Positions 8,030 through 16,531 of a stretch of DNA of 64,000 nucleotides are shown here, piece after piece (position 1 is the stretch's first letter; every line of letters starts with the position of its first letter). The notes under the pieces are model-generated. The model did not search any database. It saw nothing but the letters and a program-made list of their open reading frames with translations, and had not been told where the DNA came from. The position numbers and the translations under genes are program-made. The stretch covers positions 3,194,501 through 3,258,500 of the forward strand of contig NZ_CP041767.1 in assembly GCF_022026395.1 (NCBI RefSeq), written 5' to 3'. This stretch comes from Brevibacillus brevis (GTDB taxonomy: Bacteria; Bacillota; Bacilli; Brevibacillales; Brevibacillaceae).

Positions 8030-8278
8030 TTACAAATGCTGGAATCCAGACTCCGACTTGCTCCCTTCCAGCATTTCGACTGTTTCGTGAATCATCTGTG
8101 TGACTGATTTTACCTGATCGACAAAACGAGTAATCGTTGATGGCGTCATGTGAAGAATTTGCGCCAATTGAGTCGGGGTTACCTTTTCCTTTTCGTTAAC
8201 AGTCAACATGAGATACGCATGAGTAGGAGAAAATCCTATACGCGATATTTCGGTCAAATGTAAGCGAAAGAAAATCCC
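8030..8278 (-). pseudogene. MarR family regulator remnant
   Basis: Only about 75 to 83 codons of a family that normally has about 140 remain. The reading frame shows the MarR winged-helix core FSPTHAYLML, VTPTQLAQILHMTPSTITRFVDQ, then jumps directly to a C-terminal-like helix (SVTQMIHETVEMLEG). The wing and most of the dimer region are missing. No ATG is available: the frame opens right at the SASP terminator, and a TTG at 8257 lacks a ribosome-binding site. Both ends look truncated. It was probably the regulator of the neighbouring oxidoreductase. A very short functional MarR-like protein is unlikely but not excluded. Confidence 0.7.
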
Positions 8279-8293
8279 TCACAAGGAGGGATT
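8268..8293 (-). terminator. terminator of the SASP gene
   Basis: AATCCCTC (8273-8280) / GAGGGATT (8286-8293), loop 5 bases, followed on the minus strand by TTCTTTCG. The stem begins in the SASP stop codon. Confidence 0.75.
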
Positions 8294-8480
8294 ACAGTCG
8301 AAACATTTGCTGTTCCGCGTATTGTACCAAACGCTTCGTCATCTCTCCGCCGACAGAGCCATTTTGGCGTGCTGACGTATCTGCTCCCAACTCGACTCCA
8401 AATTCAGCAGCGATCTCGTACTTTAATTGATCTAATAGTGCACGAGCTTGTCCATACACCAGGGAATTCGAACGTGCCAT
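8292..8480 (-). CDS. alpha/beta-type small acid-soluble spore protein
   Basis: A 62-residue SASP that coats and protects DNA in the dormant spore and is degraded at germination. The GPR protease region [20 protein letters not shown] and the second conserved block [15 protein letters not shown] are both present, and the length is typical. GAGGTG precedes the ATG. It is controlled by a well-matched sigma-G promoter (8519-8548) and has its own terminator, so it is a single-gene forespore transcript. Confidence 0.95.
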   Translation of the reverse strand: MARSNSLVYGQARALLDQLKYEIAAEFGVELGADTSARQNGSVGGEMTKRLVQYAEQQMFRL

Positions 8481-8518
8481 TGCTGTTCACCTCAGGTTTT
8501 GATTGTTTTCGTGAATGG

Positions 8519-8548
8519 TAGTATGTGCAGATTATGGTAGTGTATTCA
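8519..8548 (-). promoter_or_regulatory. sigma-G promoter of the SASP gene
   Basis: On the minus strand TGAATA (8548-8543), 17-bp spacer, CATACTA (8525-8519). This matches the forespore consensus TGNATR-N17/18-CATNNTA at every fixed position. Confidence 0.85.
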
Positions 8549-8567
8549 AACATGCTCCGATTGTCGA

Positions 8568-8750
8568 TTAATCCAGATCTATAGCCCAACTGACTAACTC
8601 TTCATCTTCAATATTAGATGGATTCTTGTAGATATAAGAGTAATTTTTTCTTCCATACGATGCTCCACACCTATCTCTTTCTTTGTATGACATACCAGAG
8701 CAATCATCATCCCTAAAAACAATCAGACTCTCGAAGTATTCGAGTGGCAT
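8568..8750 (-). CDS. hypothetical 60-residue protein
   Basis: ORF starting immediately after the stop codon of the zinc-ribbon gene (TAA directly followed by ATG). The protein is rich in Asp/Glu and Ser/Tyr with two cysteines and has no recognisable domain. There is no clear Shine-Dalgarno, so expression would need coupling to the upstream gene. It may be spurious. Confidence 0.3.
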   Translation of the reverse strand: MPLEYFESLIVFRDDDCSGMSYKERDRCGASYGRKNYSYIYKNPSNIEDEELVSWAIDLD

Positions 8751-8975
8751 TTACTTACGAGGAATAACAGTCGAATAAGCATTGATGATATCCGGTACAT
8801 ACTCTTCCGTCAATCGTATGCCTCCAAGAATCATTTCCTTTTCTTCCTCTGACACGCTGAAACACTGATCACCGCATTTTTCGCAAGCCATCACCCATCG
8901 CTCCCCAAGCTTCTGCAGGCGATTCATATCCCATTGCACGTCTTGCTCACATGTTGGACAGGCTATGATTTTCAT
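8751..8975 (-). CDS. small zinc-ribbon protein
   Basis: A 74-residue protein starting MKIIACPTCEQDV. Cys pairs CPTC (residues 6-9) and CEKC with a following CF form a probable zinc ribbon; the C-terminal half is helical and acidic. The ORF extends upstream, but AGGAGGG sits seven bases before the ATG at 8975. Family and role are not recognised; proteins of this type often bind nucleic acid or a partner enzyme. Confidence 0.65.
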   Translation of the reverse strand: MKIIACPTCEQDVQWDMNRLQKLGERWVMACEKCGDQCFSVSEEEKEMILGGIRLTEEYVPDIINAYSTVIPRK

Positions 8976-9030
8976 CGTCTTTCCCTCCTGTATCCACAGC
9001 TTCCTTTTCTTGTATTTTACTAGAATGGAC

Positions 9031-9060
9031 AAAAAAGACACTAACCTCGTGTTAGTGTCT
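9031..9060 (-). terminator. terminator of the Gre-like gene
   Basis: AGACACTAAC (9036-9045) / GTTAGTGTCT (9051-9060), 10-bp perfect stem with T-tract TTTTTT on the minus strand, directly after the stop at 9063. Confidence 0.8.
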
Positions 9061-9062
9061 TC

Positions 9063-9548
9063 TCACATGATCTTTGCGAAGGGTAGATTCCTAAGGTGAC
9101 GAGAATCCCCCATATATGTAAAGCTTATCTCCCGAACCTGCACCTGTTGCCTGCCAACAGGGCTCTCCAGCACAACAGAATCGTGTGGAGCCGCTAGCAG
9201 CAGTTGCCTGCCTATCGGCGATAAGAATGAAATTCTGTTGTTATCCGGGTCAATGTCTGTGGGATAAACCACAGTAAATGACTCCTCAAATTGATCTTCT
9301 TCAAATAGCACTTTAACGCTGCTGCCTAATAACGTAATTGCTTTAAGCGATTGAAAGAGTGCGCTGTCTTCTTTTGCCAAAAGGCTTTCAAGTGTTTGCT
9401 TGTAACGCTCGACAATCTCATCGATGGCTTGCTTTTCTTTCCCATAATTGCGTACATATTGATCGTAAAAAAGTGAATACTGCTCGTCAAAAAAGACAAG
9501 CTGGTTGATCAGATGATTTCTGGTGCCGTTCAAAATACTAGGGTTCAT
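9063..9548 (-). CDS. GreA/GreB-type transcription factor, C-terminal domain protein
   Basis: A 161-residue protein. Residues about 1-75 are helical and could form the coiled-coil finger of Gre factors. Residues about 85-155 match the FKBP-like GreA/B C-terminal domain (FTVVYPTDIDPDNNRISFLSP, then SPVGRQLLLA-like and VREISF). Gre factors bind RNA polymerase and help rescue backtracked complexes. It differs from housekeeping GreA in its N-terminus, so it may be a Rnk-like or specialised factor. GGGGTG precedes the ATG, which lies inside the end of an upstream 24-codon ORF, suggesting translational coupling. Confidence 0.7.
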   Translation of the reverse strand: MNPSILNGTRNHLINQLVFFDEQYSLFYDQYVRNYGKEKQAIDEIVERYKQTLESLLAKEDSALFQSLKAITLLGSSVKVLFEEDQFEESFTVVYPTDIDPDNNRISFLSPIGRQLLLAAPHDSVVLESPVGRQQVQVREISFTYMGDSRHLRNLPFAKIM

Positions 9549-9612
9549 AGTAGATTTCACCCCCCAGTTGCTTTTCATAAACATGTTTGATGAGCGTAAT
9601 GTTCTTCATCAT
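9538..9612 (-). CDS. 24-residue ORF overlapping the Gre-like start
   Basis: Peptide of 24 residues starting MMKNITLIKHVYEKQ. AAGGAGGG lies 8 bases before its ATG, a stronger ribosome-binding site than that of the following gene. Its stop codon overlaps the Gre-like start by 11 bases in another frame. It could be a leader peptide coupling translation, or a small protein. It has no database-type signature that I recognise. Confidence 0.5.
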   Translation of the reverse strand: MMKNITLIKHVYEKQLGGEIYYEP

Positions 9613-9628
9613 CGGAAAAACCCTCCTT

Positions 9629-9652
9629 AAAAAAATAGCCCCCGAAGGGACT
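9629..9652 (-). terminator. terminator between the GGDEF-EAL gene and the 24-codon ORF
   Basis: AGTCCC-TTCG-GGGGCT stem with a stable TTCG tetraloop (9637-9652), then ATTTTTTT on the minus strand. It lies 9 bases before the Shine-Dalgarno of the 24-codon ORF. It may end the upstream gene or act as an attenuator for the Gre-like gene. Confidence 0.7.
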
Positions 9653-9706
9653 CTTATCATTGTATCAATAATTTCAAAATGATTCCATCGACTGTTTAGA
9701 AATGCT

Positions 9707-11617
9707 TTACAAAGGATGGTCAAAACGCTCGCGAACTGGCATGAAGAGTGCTTCTTCCATTTCCGCTGCGGGTAGTGGGTGGCTAAAGTAATACCCTTGG
9801 ATTTCCTTACAAGCATTCTCTGTGAGAAAATCTAACTGTCCCTGCGTCTCGATTCCTTCCGCAATGACATTCATGTTTAGATGCTTCGCCATGGAAATGA
9901 TCGTTGCGACGATCGCCTGATCACTCGGATTCATCGTGATATCTGTAATAAACGAACGATCAATTTTTAGTTTGTGAATGGGTAGCAGCTTGAGGTAGCT
10001 GAGCGAGCTGTAACCTGTTCCGAAGTCGTCCAGACTAATTTTCACGCCATATTCGTGCAATTCCTTTAAAATTTCTGTGGAAAGCTCTGCGTCCATCATC
10101 ATGCTTTCCGTTATTTCCAATTCCAAGTACTGCGGTTCGAGTCCAGTCTCCACAAGGATTTGTCGGATATAGCCTACGAGATTGGGTTGGTGGAACTGAC
10201 GAGAGGACAGATTGACTGAAACGGGAATCAAGGGTCCACCCGCCTCATGCCATTTTTTCATTTGCTTGCAGGCTTCCTTTAATGTCCACATGCCTATCTC
10301 AAAGATCAAGCCCGTTTCTTCCGCGATCGGGATAAACACGCCAGGTGACAGGGTTCCTTTTGTCGGATGATTCCATCGGACGAGCGCTTCCACGCCAATA
10401 AGCTGATTGATCCCCGTTTGAATCTGTGGCTGGTAGTACAAAACCAGCTCGTCATTCTTTACCGCTTTTCTCAAATCCCTCTCCAGTTCAATACGCATCA
10501 ACACTTGGTCATCGAGCTCATTGGTAAAAAACTGAAATCCGTTCTTCCCGTTTTTCTTCACTTCGTACATGGCAGCATCAGCATTTTTGAGCAATTGCTC
10601 CTCACTGCATCCATGATCGGGATACACCGCGACACCAATACTCGCCGAGACATAATAATCTTTTCCCTGCAAGAGATAGGGGATCTCGATTTCCTTGACC
10701 ACCCGTTCAGCCAACGTCGAAAACTCGTAATCATCTTCGACATTTTGGCAGATCAGTGTGAACTCATCACCACCCATACGGGCAATCGTCACATCGAATC
10801 CTTCCGCGCTTTTTTTGATCCGATCACTCACTTCTTGCAAAAAGCGATCCCCGTACGTATGGCCCAAAGAATCATTGATCATTTTAAAACGATCGATGTC
10901 AAGTACCAGCACCGCAAATCGCGTACCCTGTTCGCTATTGCTGCCAATCGCCTCCTGCAAGGCTTGATGGAGCTTTCTTCTGTTCGGCAAGCCGGTTAGT
11001 TCATCGTGGAACGCCTGATATTCGATCATCGACTTGGCACGCTGCTCCAGCATACGTGTCTGGTCTTCGTAAGCCTCCAAAACCAATTGCTGGTCAAAGC
11101 TGAGCAGCTTTGTAATAGCATGAACCAATTTTTTTGAGTCAGGATAAACGTCTTTCCGATCATCTATTATTCGCATGAGTGTACCTAATAGGTTTTGAAA
11201 AGAACCCATGTACCATTTGGGAGGAAGCCCGATTTTTCGATGGACCATCGCAATCTTCATGCGTTTTTCAATGAAGGCAGGATCCATCCGGCCGTCAAAC
11301 ATCTCGATTAAATGATTTTTTAAGGTTTGACGTAATCGTTCAACGGTAGTGTGCTCCATCACAATTTGTTTCAAAGAGTCCACATGGAGAATCGATTCAT
11401 AAAAAGAAGAAGTAATCTGCTCAATTTCAGTCTCAATGACAGGGCGAAACGCTGCGATTAACTGCAAATCCTCTTCCGTCAAGTTAATCATGTTCATTTG
11501 TGCGATAACTTCGGTGTTTCCTTCTATTAATATCCGTGCAGAATCGTTTGCCGGCGAATTCGACGGTTGGCAGCATGCAGCGCTGTTTTCTTTGGACGAA
11601 TTTGATGACTTCTGCAT
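9707..11617 (-). CDS. globin-coupled GGDEF-EAL cyclic-di-GMP protein
   Basis: A 636-residue soluble protein. Residues 40-190 form a protoglobin/HemAT-like sensor; His126 in MVHRKIGLPPKWY is the expected proximal heme ligand, so oxygen sensing is likely. Residues 200-365 are a diguanylate cyclase domain with intact GGDEF (282-286). The allosteric RxxD inhibition site is replaced by EGFD. Residues 380-625 are an EAL phosphodiesterase domain with EAL at 410-412 and DDFGTG at 530-535, all complete. The net activity cannot be predicted. AAGGAG is 11 bases before the ATG. It is transcribed alone and ends at the TTCG terminator. Confidence 0.9.
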   Translation of the reverse strand: MQKSSNSSKENSAACCQPSNSPANDSARILIEGNTEVIAQMNMINLTEEDLQLIAAFRPVIETEIEQITSSFYESILHVDSLKQIVMEHTTVERLRQTLKNHLIEMFDGRMDPAFIEKRMKIAMVHRKIGLPPKWYMGSFQNLLGTLMRIIDDRKDVYPDSKKLVHAITKLLSFDQQLVLEAYEDQTRMLEQRAKSMIEYQAFHDELTGLPNRRKLHQALQEAIGSNSEQGTRFAVLVLDIDRFKMINDSLGHTYGDRFLQEVSDRIKKSAEGFDVTIARMGGDEFTLICQNVEDDYEFSTLAERVVKEIEIPYLLQGKDYYVSASIGVAVYPDHGCSEEQLLKNADAAMYEVKKNGKNGFQFFTNELDDQVLMRIELERDLRKAVKNDELVLYYQPQIQTGINQLIGVEALVRWNHPTKGTLSPGVFIPIAEETGLIFEIGMWTLKEACKQMKKWHEAGGPLIPVSVNLSSRQFHQPNLVGYIRQILVETGLEPQYLELEITESMMMDAELSTEILKELHEYGVKISLDDFGTGYSSLSYLKLLPIHKLKIDRSFITDITMNPSDQAIVATIISMAKHLNMNVIAEGIETQGQLDFLTENACKEIQGYYFSHPLPAAEMEEALFMPVRERFDHPL

Positions 11618-11671
11618 TTACATAGATTCTCCTTTTCCATAGAACCAACGTGCGTATAGGCTCATGCTTAT

Positions 11672-11884
11672 TCACAAATATACATTCGACATAATTCTAC
11701 ATTGTCCTCCCATGTTTATCCATGGCAATGATGAATCTCCCTCTCGGTGAAAAGGAAAAAGTCTGGACGATTTATGTACAGACTTGAATGTTCCCGCTAC
11801 TTTTTCATGATTTTCAAATGCGTCAGCTAAACGCTCAATTATTTGCTCCGCTGTCGCTGGATCATCTCGCCAGATCACCTTCAT
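11672..11884 (-). pseudogene. possible BlaI/MecI family repressor fragment
   Basis: The first 30 codons (MKVIWRDDPATAEQIIERLA) look like the start of the winged helix of BlaI/MecI/CopY repressors (VMxVIW...PVTAxEIxxxL). After that the frame runs through a terminator hairpin and loses any similarity, and the usual 120-residue length is not reached. The upstream edge abuts the terminator of the RCC1 gene and no ribosome-binding site is seen. Best read as a short remnant; chance similarity is possible. Confidence 0.35.
11755..11785 (-). terminator. minus-strand terminator
   Basis: AAGTCTG (11759-11765) / CAGACTT (11779-11785) followed on the minus strand by TTTCC and preceded by the BlaI-like fragment. 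It probably once ended that gene. Confidence 0.45.
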
Positions 11885-11896
11885 TCTAAAAACGGG

Positions 11897-11936
11897 AAAA
11901 AATAAGCACAGTGGAAAATGAATGTTCCCACTGTGC
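11897..11936 (-). terminator. terminator of the RCC1-repeat gene
   Basis: GCACAGTGG (11906-11914) / CCACTGTGC (11928-11936), then TTATTTTTT on the minus strand, 16 bases past the stop. Confidence 0.8.
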
Positions 11937-11952
11937 CATCTCTTCCCGTCTT

Positions 11953-14067
11953 TTATTGTCTGACCATACCCGGTTGATGCTCACCTTTTCCGTATGGATT
12001 ATTGCCAATTAATACGATCTTATCATCTTCAGTAACCAGCACATGATAATGCGAGCCTGGTCCTTCGATACCATAGTTGTACGAGGAGGAAATTAGTCTA
12101 ACGGGAGCCGCCACTTTTTGCTTTTGAAGTGGTTCCCAATCATGCTCGAATATTTGCCCATCCTTGGTAATTCGCAAACGTCCGCTCATCATGGCAATGC
12201 CTTCTTCCGATTTGGGTTCCAGCTTCACTTTGATAGCTCCTGCATCTTTTCCTTCGCTCTCAGGGTAAACTTGAATTTCCTGAACCTTGCCTGCATCATT
12301 GATTGCCCAAACTGATGCGATATCCTTTGTATAACGGACAAAATACTCCGGTGCTAGCTCACGAATACCTTCCAAACCTGCTATTTGTGCAAATGAAGTG
12401 AACGGCTCATCATTCTTCCGTTCTGCGTATAATACCTGGCCATTTTTCGTCACAGCAAAAAACGTATAAAGATTAGCATAAAGCTTGGTCACATCTGCTG
12501 CCATTTTTGAATCAATTTGGAGGGTTTCCACTTTTTGTGGGCGCAAGTTCGTGATGACATATACCCCTCCACGTTCTGCGGAATCGAAGCTGAATTCTAC
12601 CGTCAGGAATTGGTCATCTTCCGTACGCAATAAGAGATGCTCCTCCCCACCAACAAAATCCTTGATGCGAGAAGGCAACGCCAATGTCTCACAATTGCTA
12701 AATTTACTGGTCCACAACTGGATTTGTCCGTTCTCATTCAAGGTAACCGGAGAATCCAGGATAGTATCCATCGTTTTTACTTTGGTAGGTCCTTTCACTT
12801 CATATGGCACTCGATCTGCGCCAAAACTCCATACAGAACCATCCTTCCGAACGAAGTACGGTTGATCCAGCTCAGTTACTACCTGTTTTACATCACGTAA
12901 TTCGCCAAATTCTGTCCATTTGTCAAAGGTAACAGGAATTCTCCCCAGCTGTCCTGTCATATTGCTGCCAAATGAATAGACGTTTCCTTTTTTATCGAGA
13001 GCAATCACATGGTCGGTACCAGCTTTTACGTCTGTAATATCTGAGAGACCTGCTATTTTGACAGGCTCCTCCAGATCATTTTCCAGATTCGCACCGAGCA
13101 TTCCAAGGGTATTATGTCCCCAACCCCAAACCGTTCCGTCCGCTTTTACGATCAAATACAATCCTTCTCCACCAACTGCCATCCGCATCGCACCATCTGC
13201 ATGAGCAGCACGCACAACTTTTTCATTTTCTTTTGCATTGTAGCTGTACATTTCGCCCTTTTCTGTTTGGATCAAGGCGCGATCCGTATAATCGATGGCT
13301 ACCTGTTTGACTTTCCCGGGGATATCCATGACCTGCAGATTTTCTGTGTTCAGCTCTCCGGATTTGCCATCGAGATAAAGCAGTTTCCCTTGGTCATCTA
13401 CTAGAAACAAGGAAAAAGCTGAGCTATACATTTCACGGATATTCGAGAGCTTCGTCACCTTTTCGGCTGCTTTCGCTCCTTTTTCCCATTTCGATACAGT
13501 ACCGTCTTCTTTCAGTAAAAAGAGTACGCCGTCATGAAGGTCGATCTGCTGAATGTTCTTGATTTTGTCCAGACCGGCCAGTTTTTCTGGTGCTTTCTTC
13601 TCATCGATCTGCCATACTTCACCGGCGCTCGTGAGGACATAATCCGTCATGACTTGCTTAGCATCTTTGATCCCGGCTAGCTTGTGCGGTTCATACTTCT
13701 TGTCAGATTGAAAGCCCCATTTCCACACTTCCCCATCCTCGGTGAAGGCATAAGAAATGCCTGGCCTCCACCCATAGCCTGCTTCATCAAAAATGACGCC
13801 TGTTGCAATCGAAGTAATCCCTTCCAGTACCAGCTTATTTTCCAACGGTTTCCAGAATTTCGTCGTTATGCTCGAAAGATCCGCTTTCGCATTATCTTGA
13901 CTGCAAACCTGTAGCTTCACCTCGGTATTGCCCTTCGCATCAACCGAAGCTTCTACTTTATGGGAAGCTACCTTCGCAGGGGATGCAGCAAAGACCCCAC
14001 CCGTCGTCAATAGGGAGAGTACCGCGGTATAGCTCAACAGTGCTACCCATTTCTTTTTTCGTACCAT
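11953..14067 (-). CDS. secreted RCC1-repeat beta-propeller protein
   Basis: A 704-residue exported protein. The N-terminus MVRKKKW plus a hydrophobic stretch ending VFAAS is a Sec signal peptide. The rest consists of RCC1-type repeats: recurring units such as ADGTVWGWGHNTLGMLG, KKGNVYSFGSNMTGQLG and DGSVWSFGADRV, seven or more blades with varying conservation. Such propellers bind partners outside the cell or on the wall; no enzymatic motif was seen. Two adjacent ATGs follow GAGGAG; the second is used because of better spacing. It is single-gene, with its own terminator. Function unknown. Confidence 0.8.
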   Translation of the reverse strand: MVRKKKWVALLSYTAVLSLLTTGGVFAASPAKVASHKVEASVDAKGNTEVKLQVCSQDNAKADLSSITTKFWKPLENKLVLEGITSIATGVIFDEAGYGWRPGISYAFTEDGEVWKWGFQSDKKYEPHKLAGIKDAKQVMTDYVLTSAGEVWQIDEKKAPEKLAGLDKIKNIQQIDLHDGVLFLLKEDGTVSKWEKGAKAAEKVTKLSNIREMYSSAFSLFLVDDQGKLLYLDGKSGELNTENLQVMDIPGKVKQVAIDYTDRALIQTEKGEMYSYNAKENEKVVRAAHADGAMRMAVGGEGLYLIVKADGTVWGWGHNTLGMLGANLENDLEEPVKIAGLSDITDVKAGTDHVIALDKKGNVYSFGSNMTGQLGRIPVTFDKWTEFGELRDVKQVVTELDQPYFVRKDGSVWSFGADRVPYEVKGPTKVKTMDTILDSPVTLNENGQIQLWTSKFSNCETLALPSRIKDFVGGEEHLLLRTEDDQFLTVEFSFDSAERGGVYVITNLRPQKVETLQIDSKMAADVTKLYANLYTFFAVTKNGQVLYAERKNDEPFTSFAQIAGLEGIRELAPEYFVRYTKDIASVWAINDAGKVQEIQVYPESEGKDAGAIKVKLEPKSEEGIAMMSGRLRITKDGQIFEHDWEPLQKQKVAAPVRLISSSYNYGIEGPGSHYHVLVTEDDKIVLIGNNPYGKGEHQPGMVRQ

Positions 14068-14143
14068 CATGAATCTCCTCGCCATCGTCTAATGTAAACA
14101 ATTGTAAGACGCTGGCAACTCGAATTGCGTCACTGTTTTTCGA

Positions 14144-14719
14144 TTACTTTAGTACGCTTCCCACTGTTTCAGTCCAGATTTCCCTCTGATCTAGCTCAAT
14201 TCCCATCAGCATGTAATTACTGATATTATCGACGACGAGTGCTAGAATATGAGCTTTTGCTACGACACGATCAGGTTTGACGACACCTAACTCTATCCCT
14301 CGCTCCAGTAAGGAGGTAAAGCCCTGCAAAAAATCTTCTTGCATCAGACGCAGCTTGTCTCGGTACTTCTCTTTTTGACTGACAGACAGCAGAAATTGAT
14401 TGAAGACACGTAAAACCGCATAATCCTCTTCCTCGCTCGGCAATAGCTTCAACCCAGTTTCGATAAGGAGTTCCGCGAAATTGTCAGCTGTAAAATCAGT
14501 AACGGTGAAAAAATGGGAGAATGTATAGTTTCCAAACAGTTGATCAAACAAATAATCGAGAAGTGCTTCCTTTGATGCAAAGTGGTAGTAAATCGCAGGC
14601 TTCGTGATCCCTACTTCAGTAGCAATCATCGTTAGACTTGTCTTTTCAATCCCATGCTCCGCAAACAATTGAAAGGCTGCATCTACAATATGTTGATGTG
14701 TTTTATTATCTTTTGACAT
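14144..14719 (-). CDS. TetR/AcrR family transcriptional regulator
   Basis: A 191-residue repressor: N-terminal helix-turn-helix (AAFQLFAEHGIEKTSLTMIATEVGITKPAIYYHFASKEALLD form in two halves) and an all-helical ligand/dimer domain. AAAGGAG precedes the ATG. It lies between catalase and the RCC1 gene on the same strand, with its own spacing on both sides. No efflux pump is adjacent, so the target genes are unknown; autoregulation is usual in the family. Confidence 0.9.
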   Translation of the reverse strand: MSKDNKTHQHIVDAAFQLFAEHGIEKTSLTMIATEVGITKPAIYYHFASKEALLDYLFDQLFGNYTFSHFFTVTDFTADNFAELLIETGLKLLPSEEEDYAVLRVFNQFLLSVSQKEKYRDKLRLMQEDFLQGFTSLLERGIELGVVKPDRVVAKAHILALVVDNISNYMLMGIELDQREIWTETVGSVLK

Positions 14720-14795
14720 GAATGACGTCTCCTTTGGTAAATCAATCCGATACGTTTTAGCCTACTGATTGTTAAGTAAAATTGCAACAGGATAC

Positions 14796-14828
14796 AAAAA
14801 GAGCTTTGCCATGGATTTAGCAAAGCTC
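14796..14828 (-). terminator. terminator of the catalase gene
   Basis: GAGCTTTGC (14801-14809) / GCAAAGCTC (14820-14828), followed on the minus strand by TTTTTG. Confidence 0.8.
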
Positions 14829-14861
14829 CACTGTTCATTCGGTAATGTTGTTCTCGGGTCA

Positions 14862-16451
14862 TCAGTAAGGCTTGGACGGACGGGACTGTTGTTCGGCTTC
14901 CTTGACAGCCGCTCCAGGATTTGTTGCCCCCATCGGTCCGCCCATCTCTTTGCTATTTCCGCCATTGCCCTGTGCAACTCCAGCTTTCAAACGCTGACCG
15001 TACTCTTCGTCACATTGCGAGAAGTAGCCAAGCATTTTCTCTTGAATACGAGGATCACAGGAGAGAAGTGCATCCGTCAGATTGGCAATGAGGTCTTCTC
15101 TTTCCCAGTCTTCCATGAGGCGATAACGTTCTCCCGCTTGTTTGAAATCGTTGGTGCGATCAATTTTTTGACGAACGACCTTCCCTTCCACTTCTGGCTG
15201 ATGATCAGGAGCTGCTTGCTTGGCTTCCTGCAATCCGCCAATCGTTGATGGCTCATAGTTAATATGCCGCTGCGTCCGATCCACTCGATACAGCATTTGG
15301 CCGCCTTCCTGATTGGTAGCGACATGCTTTTTGGGCGCGTTGATCGGAAGCTGCAAATAGTTGGCGCCGACCCGATAGCGTTGCGTATCGGAGTAAGAAA
15401 AGGTCCTTCCTTGCAGGAGCTTGTCATCAGAAAAATCCAGTCCATCCACTAAAACACCTGTCCCAAAAGCTGCTTGCTCGACCTCTGCAAAATAGTTATC
15501 CGGGTTTTTGTTCAAAACCATTTTGCCTACCGGAAGAAACGGGAACTGATCATCGGGCCATATTTTCGTTGGATCAAGCGGATCAAAATCGAGCTCAGGA
15601 TGATCGTCATCACTCATGATCTGGACGCACAATTCCCACTCTGGATATTCTCCTCGCTCAATCGCTTCATACAAGTCTTGTGTGGCATGATTGAAGTTTT
15701 TCCCTTGGATCTCTTCCGCCTGTTTTTGTGTCAAATTCTTTATCCCTTGCGCTAACGGCTGCCAATGGTACTTGATCAGGACCGCATTGCCTTCATGGTT
15801 TACCCACTTGTACGTATTTACGCCAGAGCCTTGCATTTGCCGATAGTTCGCTGGTATTCCCCACGGGGAGAACAAAAACGTAATCATATGCATAGCCTCA
15901 GGCGTGTTCGAGATGAAGTCAAAGATCCGTTCCACGTCTTGGATGTTTGTGACAGGATCAGGCTTGAATGCATGTACAAGATCAGGAAACTTCATCGCAT
16001 CCCGAATGAAAAAAACTTTGAGGTTATTGCCAACCAGATCCCAGTTCCCATCCTCTGTATAAAACTTCACCGCGAACCCACGTGGATCGCGTAATGTTTC
16101 GGGCGAATGCGTGCCATGATTAACCGTAGAAAAACGCACAAACACAGGCGTTTTTTTCCCACGCTCCGAAAACAGCTTCGCCCTCGTGTATGTAGAAACT
16201 GGCTCATCACCTACGGTTCCATACGCTTCAAAAAAGCCATGTGCTCCTGCACCTCGACTATGCACGACACGTTCAGGTGTTTTCTCTCGATCAAAATGCG
16301 TGATTTTTTCAAGAAAGTCGTAATTCTCCAGAACGGTTGGCCCGCGATTTCCAACTGTCCGCAAGTTCTGGTTGTCTGTGATCGGATGGCCTTGACGATT
16401 CGTCAGGATATTTTCTTCTGCCTGGTTGATGGACTTTCTGCTGTCATCCAT
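14862..16451 (-). CDS. katX: catalase, KatX-like
   Basis: Monofunctional heme catalase of 529 residues, decomposing hydrogen peroxide. Distal His64 ([12 protein letters not shown]), Asn142/143 (VGNNLKVFF) and the proximal heme ligand Tyr353 ([12 protein letters not shown]) are all present. The N-terminus ([19 protein letters not shown]) resembles the spore catalase KatX of Bacillus more than vegetative KatA. The C-terminal 25 residues are a Gly/Asn-rich tail. GGGAGG precedes the ATG. A sigma-F-like promoter lies upstream, consistent with a forespore role. KatX rather than KatA is an inference from sequence resemblance and promoter. Confidence 0.88.
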   Translation of the reverse strand: MDDSRKSINQAEENILTNRQGHPITDNQNLRTVGNRGPTVLENYDFLEKITHFDREKTPERVVHSRGAGAHGFFEAYGTVGDEPVSTYTRAKLFSERGKKTPVFVRFSTVNHGTHSPETLRDPRGFAVKFYTEDGNWDLVGNNLKVFFIRDAMKFPDLVHAFKPDPVTNIQDVERIFDFISNTPEAMHMITFLFSPWGIPANYRQMQGSGVNTYKWVNHEGNAVLIKYHWQPLAQGIKNLTQKQAEEIQGKNFNHATQDLYEAIERGEYPEWELCVQIMSDDDHPELDFDPLDPTKIWPDDQFPFLPVGKMVLNKNPDNYFAEVEQAAFGTGVLVDGLDFSDDKLLQGRTFSYSDTQRYRVGANYLQLPINAPKKHVATNQEGGQMLYRVDRTQRHINYEPSTIGGLQEAKQAAPDHQPEVEGKVVRQKIDRTNDFKQAGERYRLMEDWEREDLIANLTDALLSCDPRIQEKMLGYFSQCDEEYGQRLKAGVAQGNGGNSKEMGGPMGATNPGAAVKEAEQQSRPSKPY

Positions 16452-16495
16452 ATGAATCCTCCCTGTCCAGTTTTTCTCATGTGTGGTTCATAACC

Positions 16496-16524
16496 ATGGT
16501 TACCGAATGAGGGATTCTTTATGC
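16496..16524 (-). promoter_or_regulatory. candidate sigma-F promoter of the catalase gene
   Basis: On the minus strand GCATA (16524-16520), 15-bp spacer, GGTAACCAT (16504-16496), close to the sigma-F consensus GYATA-N15/16-GGnnAnAnT with one mismatch. The -10 lies in a perfect 12-bp palindrome TAACCATGGTTA (16491-16502). Confidence 0.45.
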
Positions 16525-16531
16525 GAAAAGA

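Noticed and set aside
8404..8589. 61-codon minus-strand ORF across the sigma-G promoter
   Set aside because: It overlaps the SASP gene out of frame and covers its promoter; no ribosome-binding site.
14769..15248. 159-residue plus-strand ORF opposite the catalase gene
   Set aside because: Mirror frame of a well-supported catalase, no ribosome-binding site, low-complexity translation. The same holds for plus-strand frames at 10367-10999, 48570-49328 and 53932-54540.
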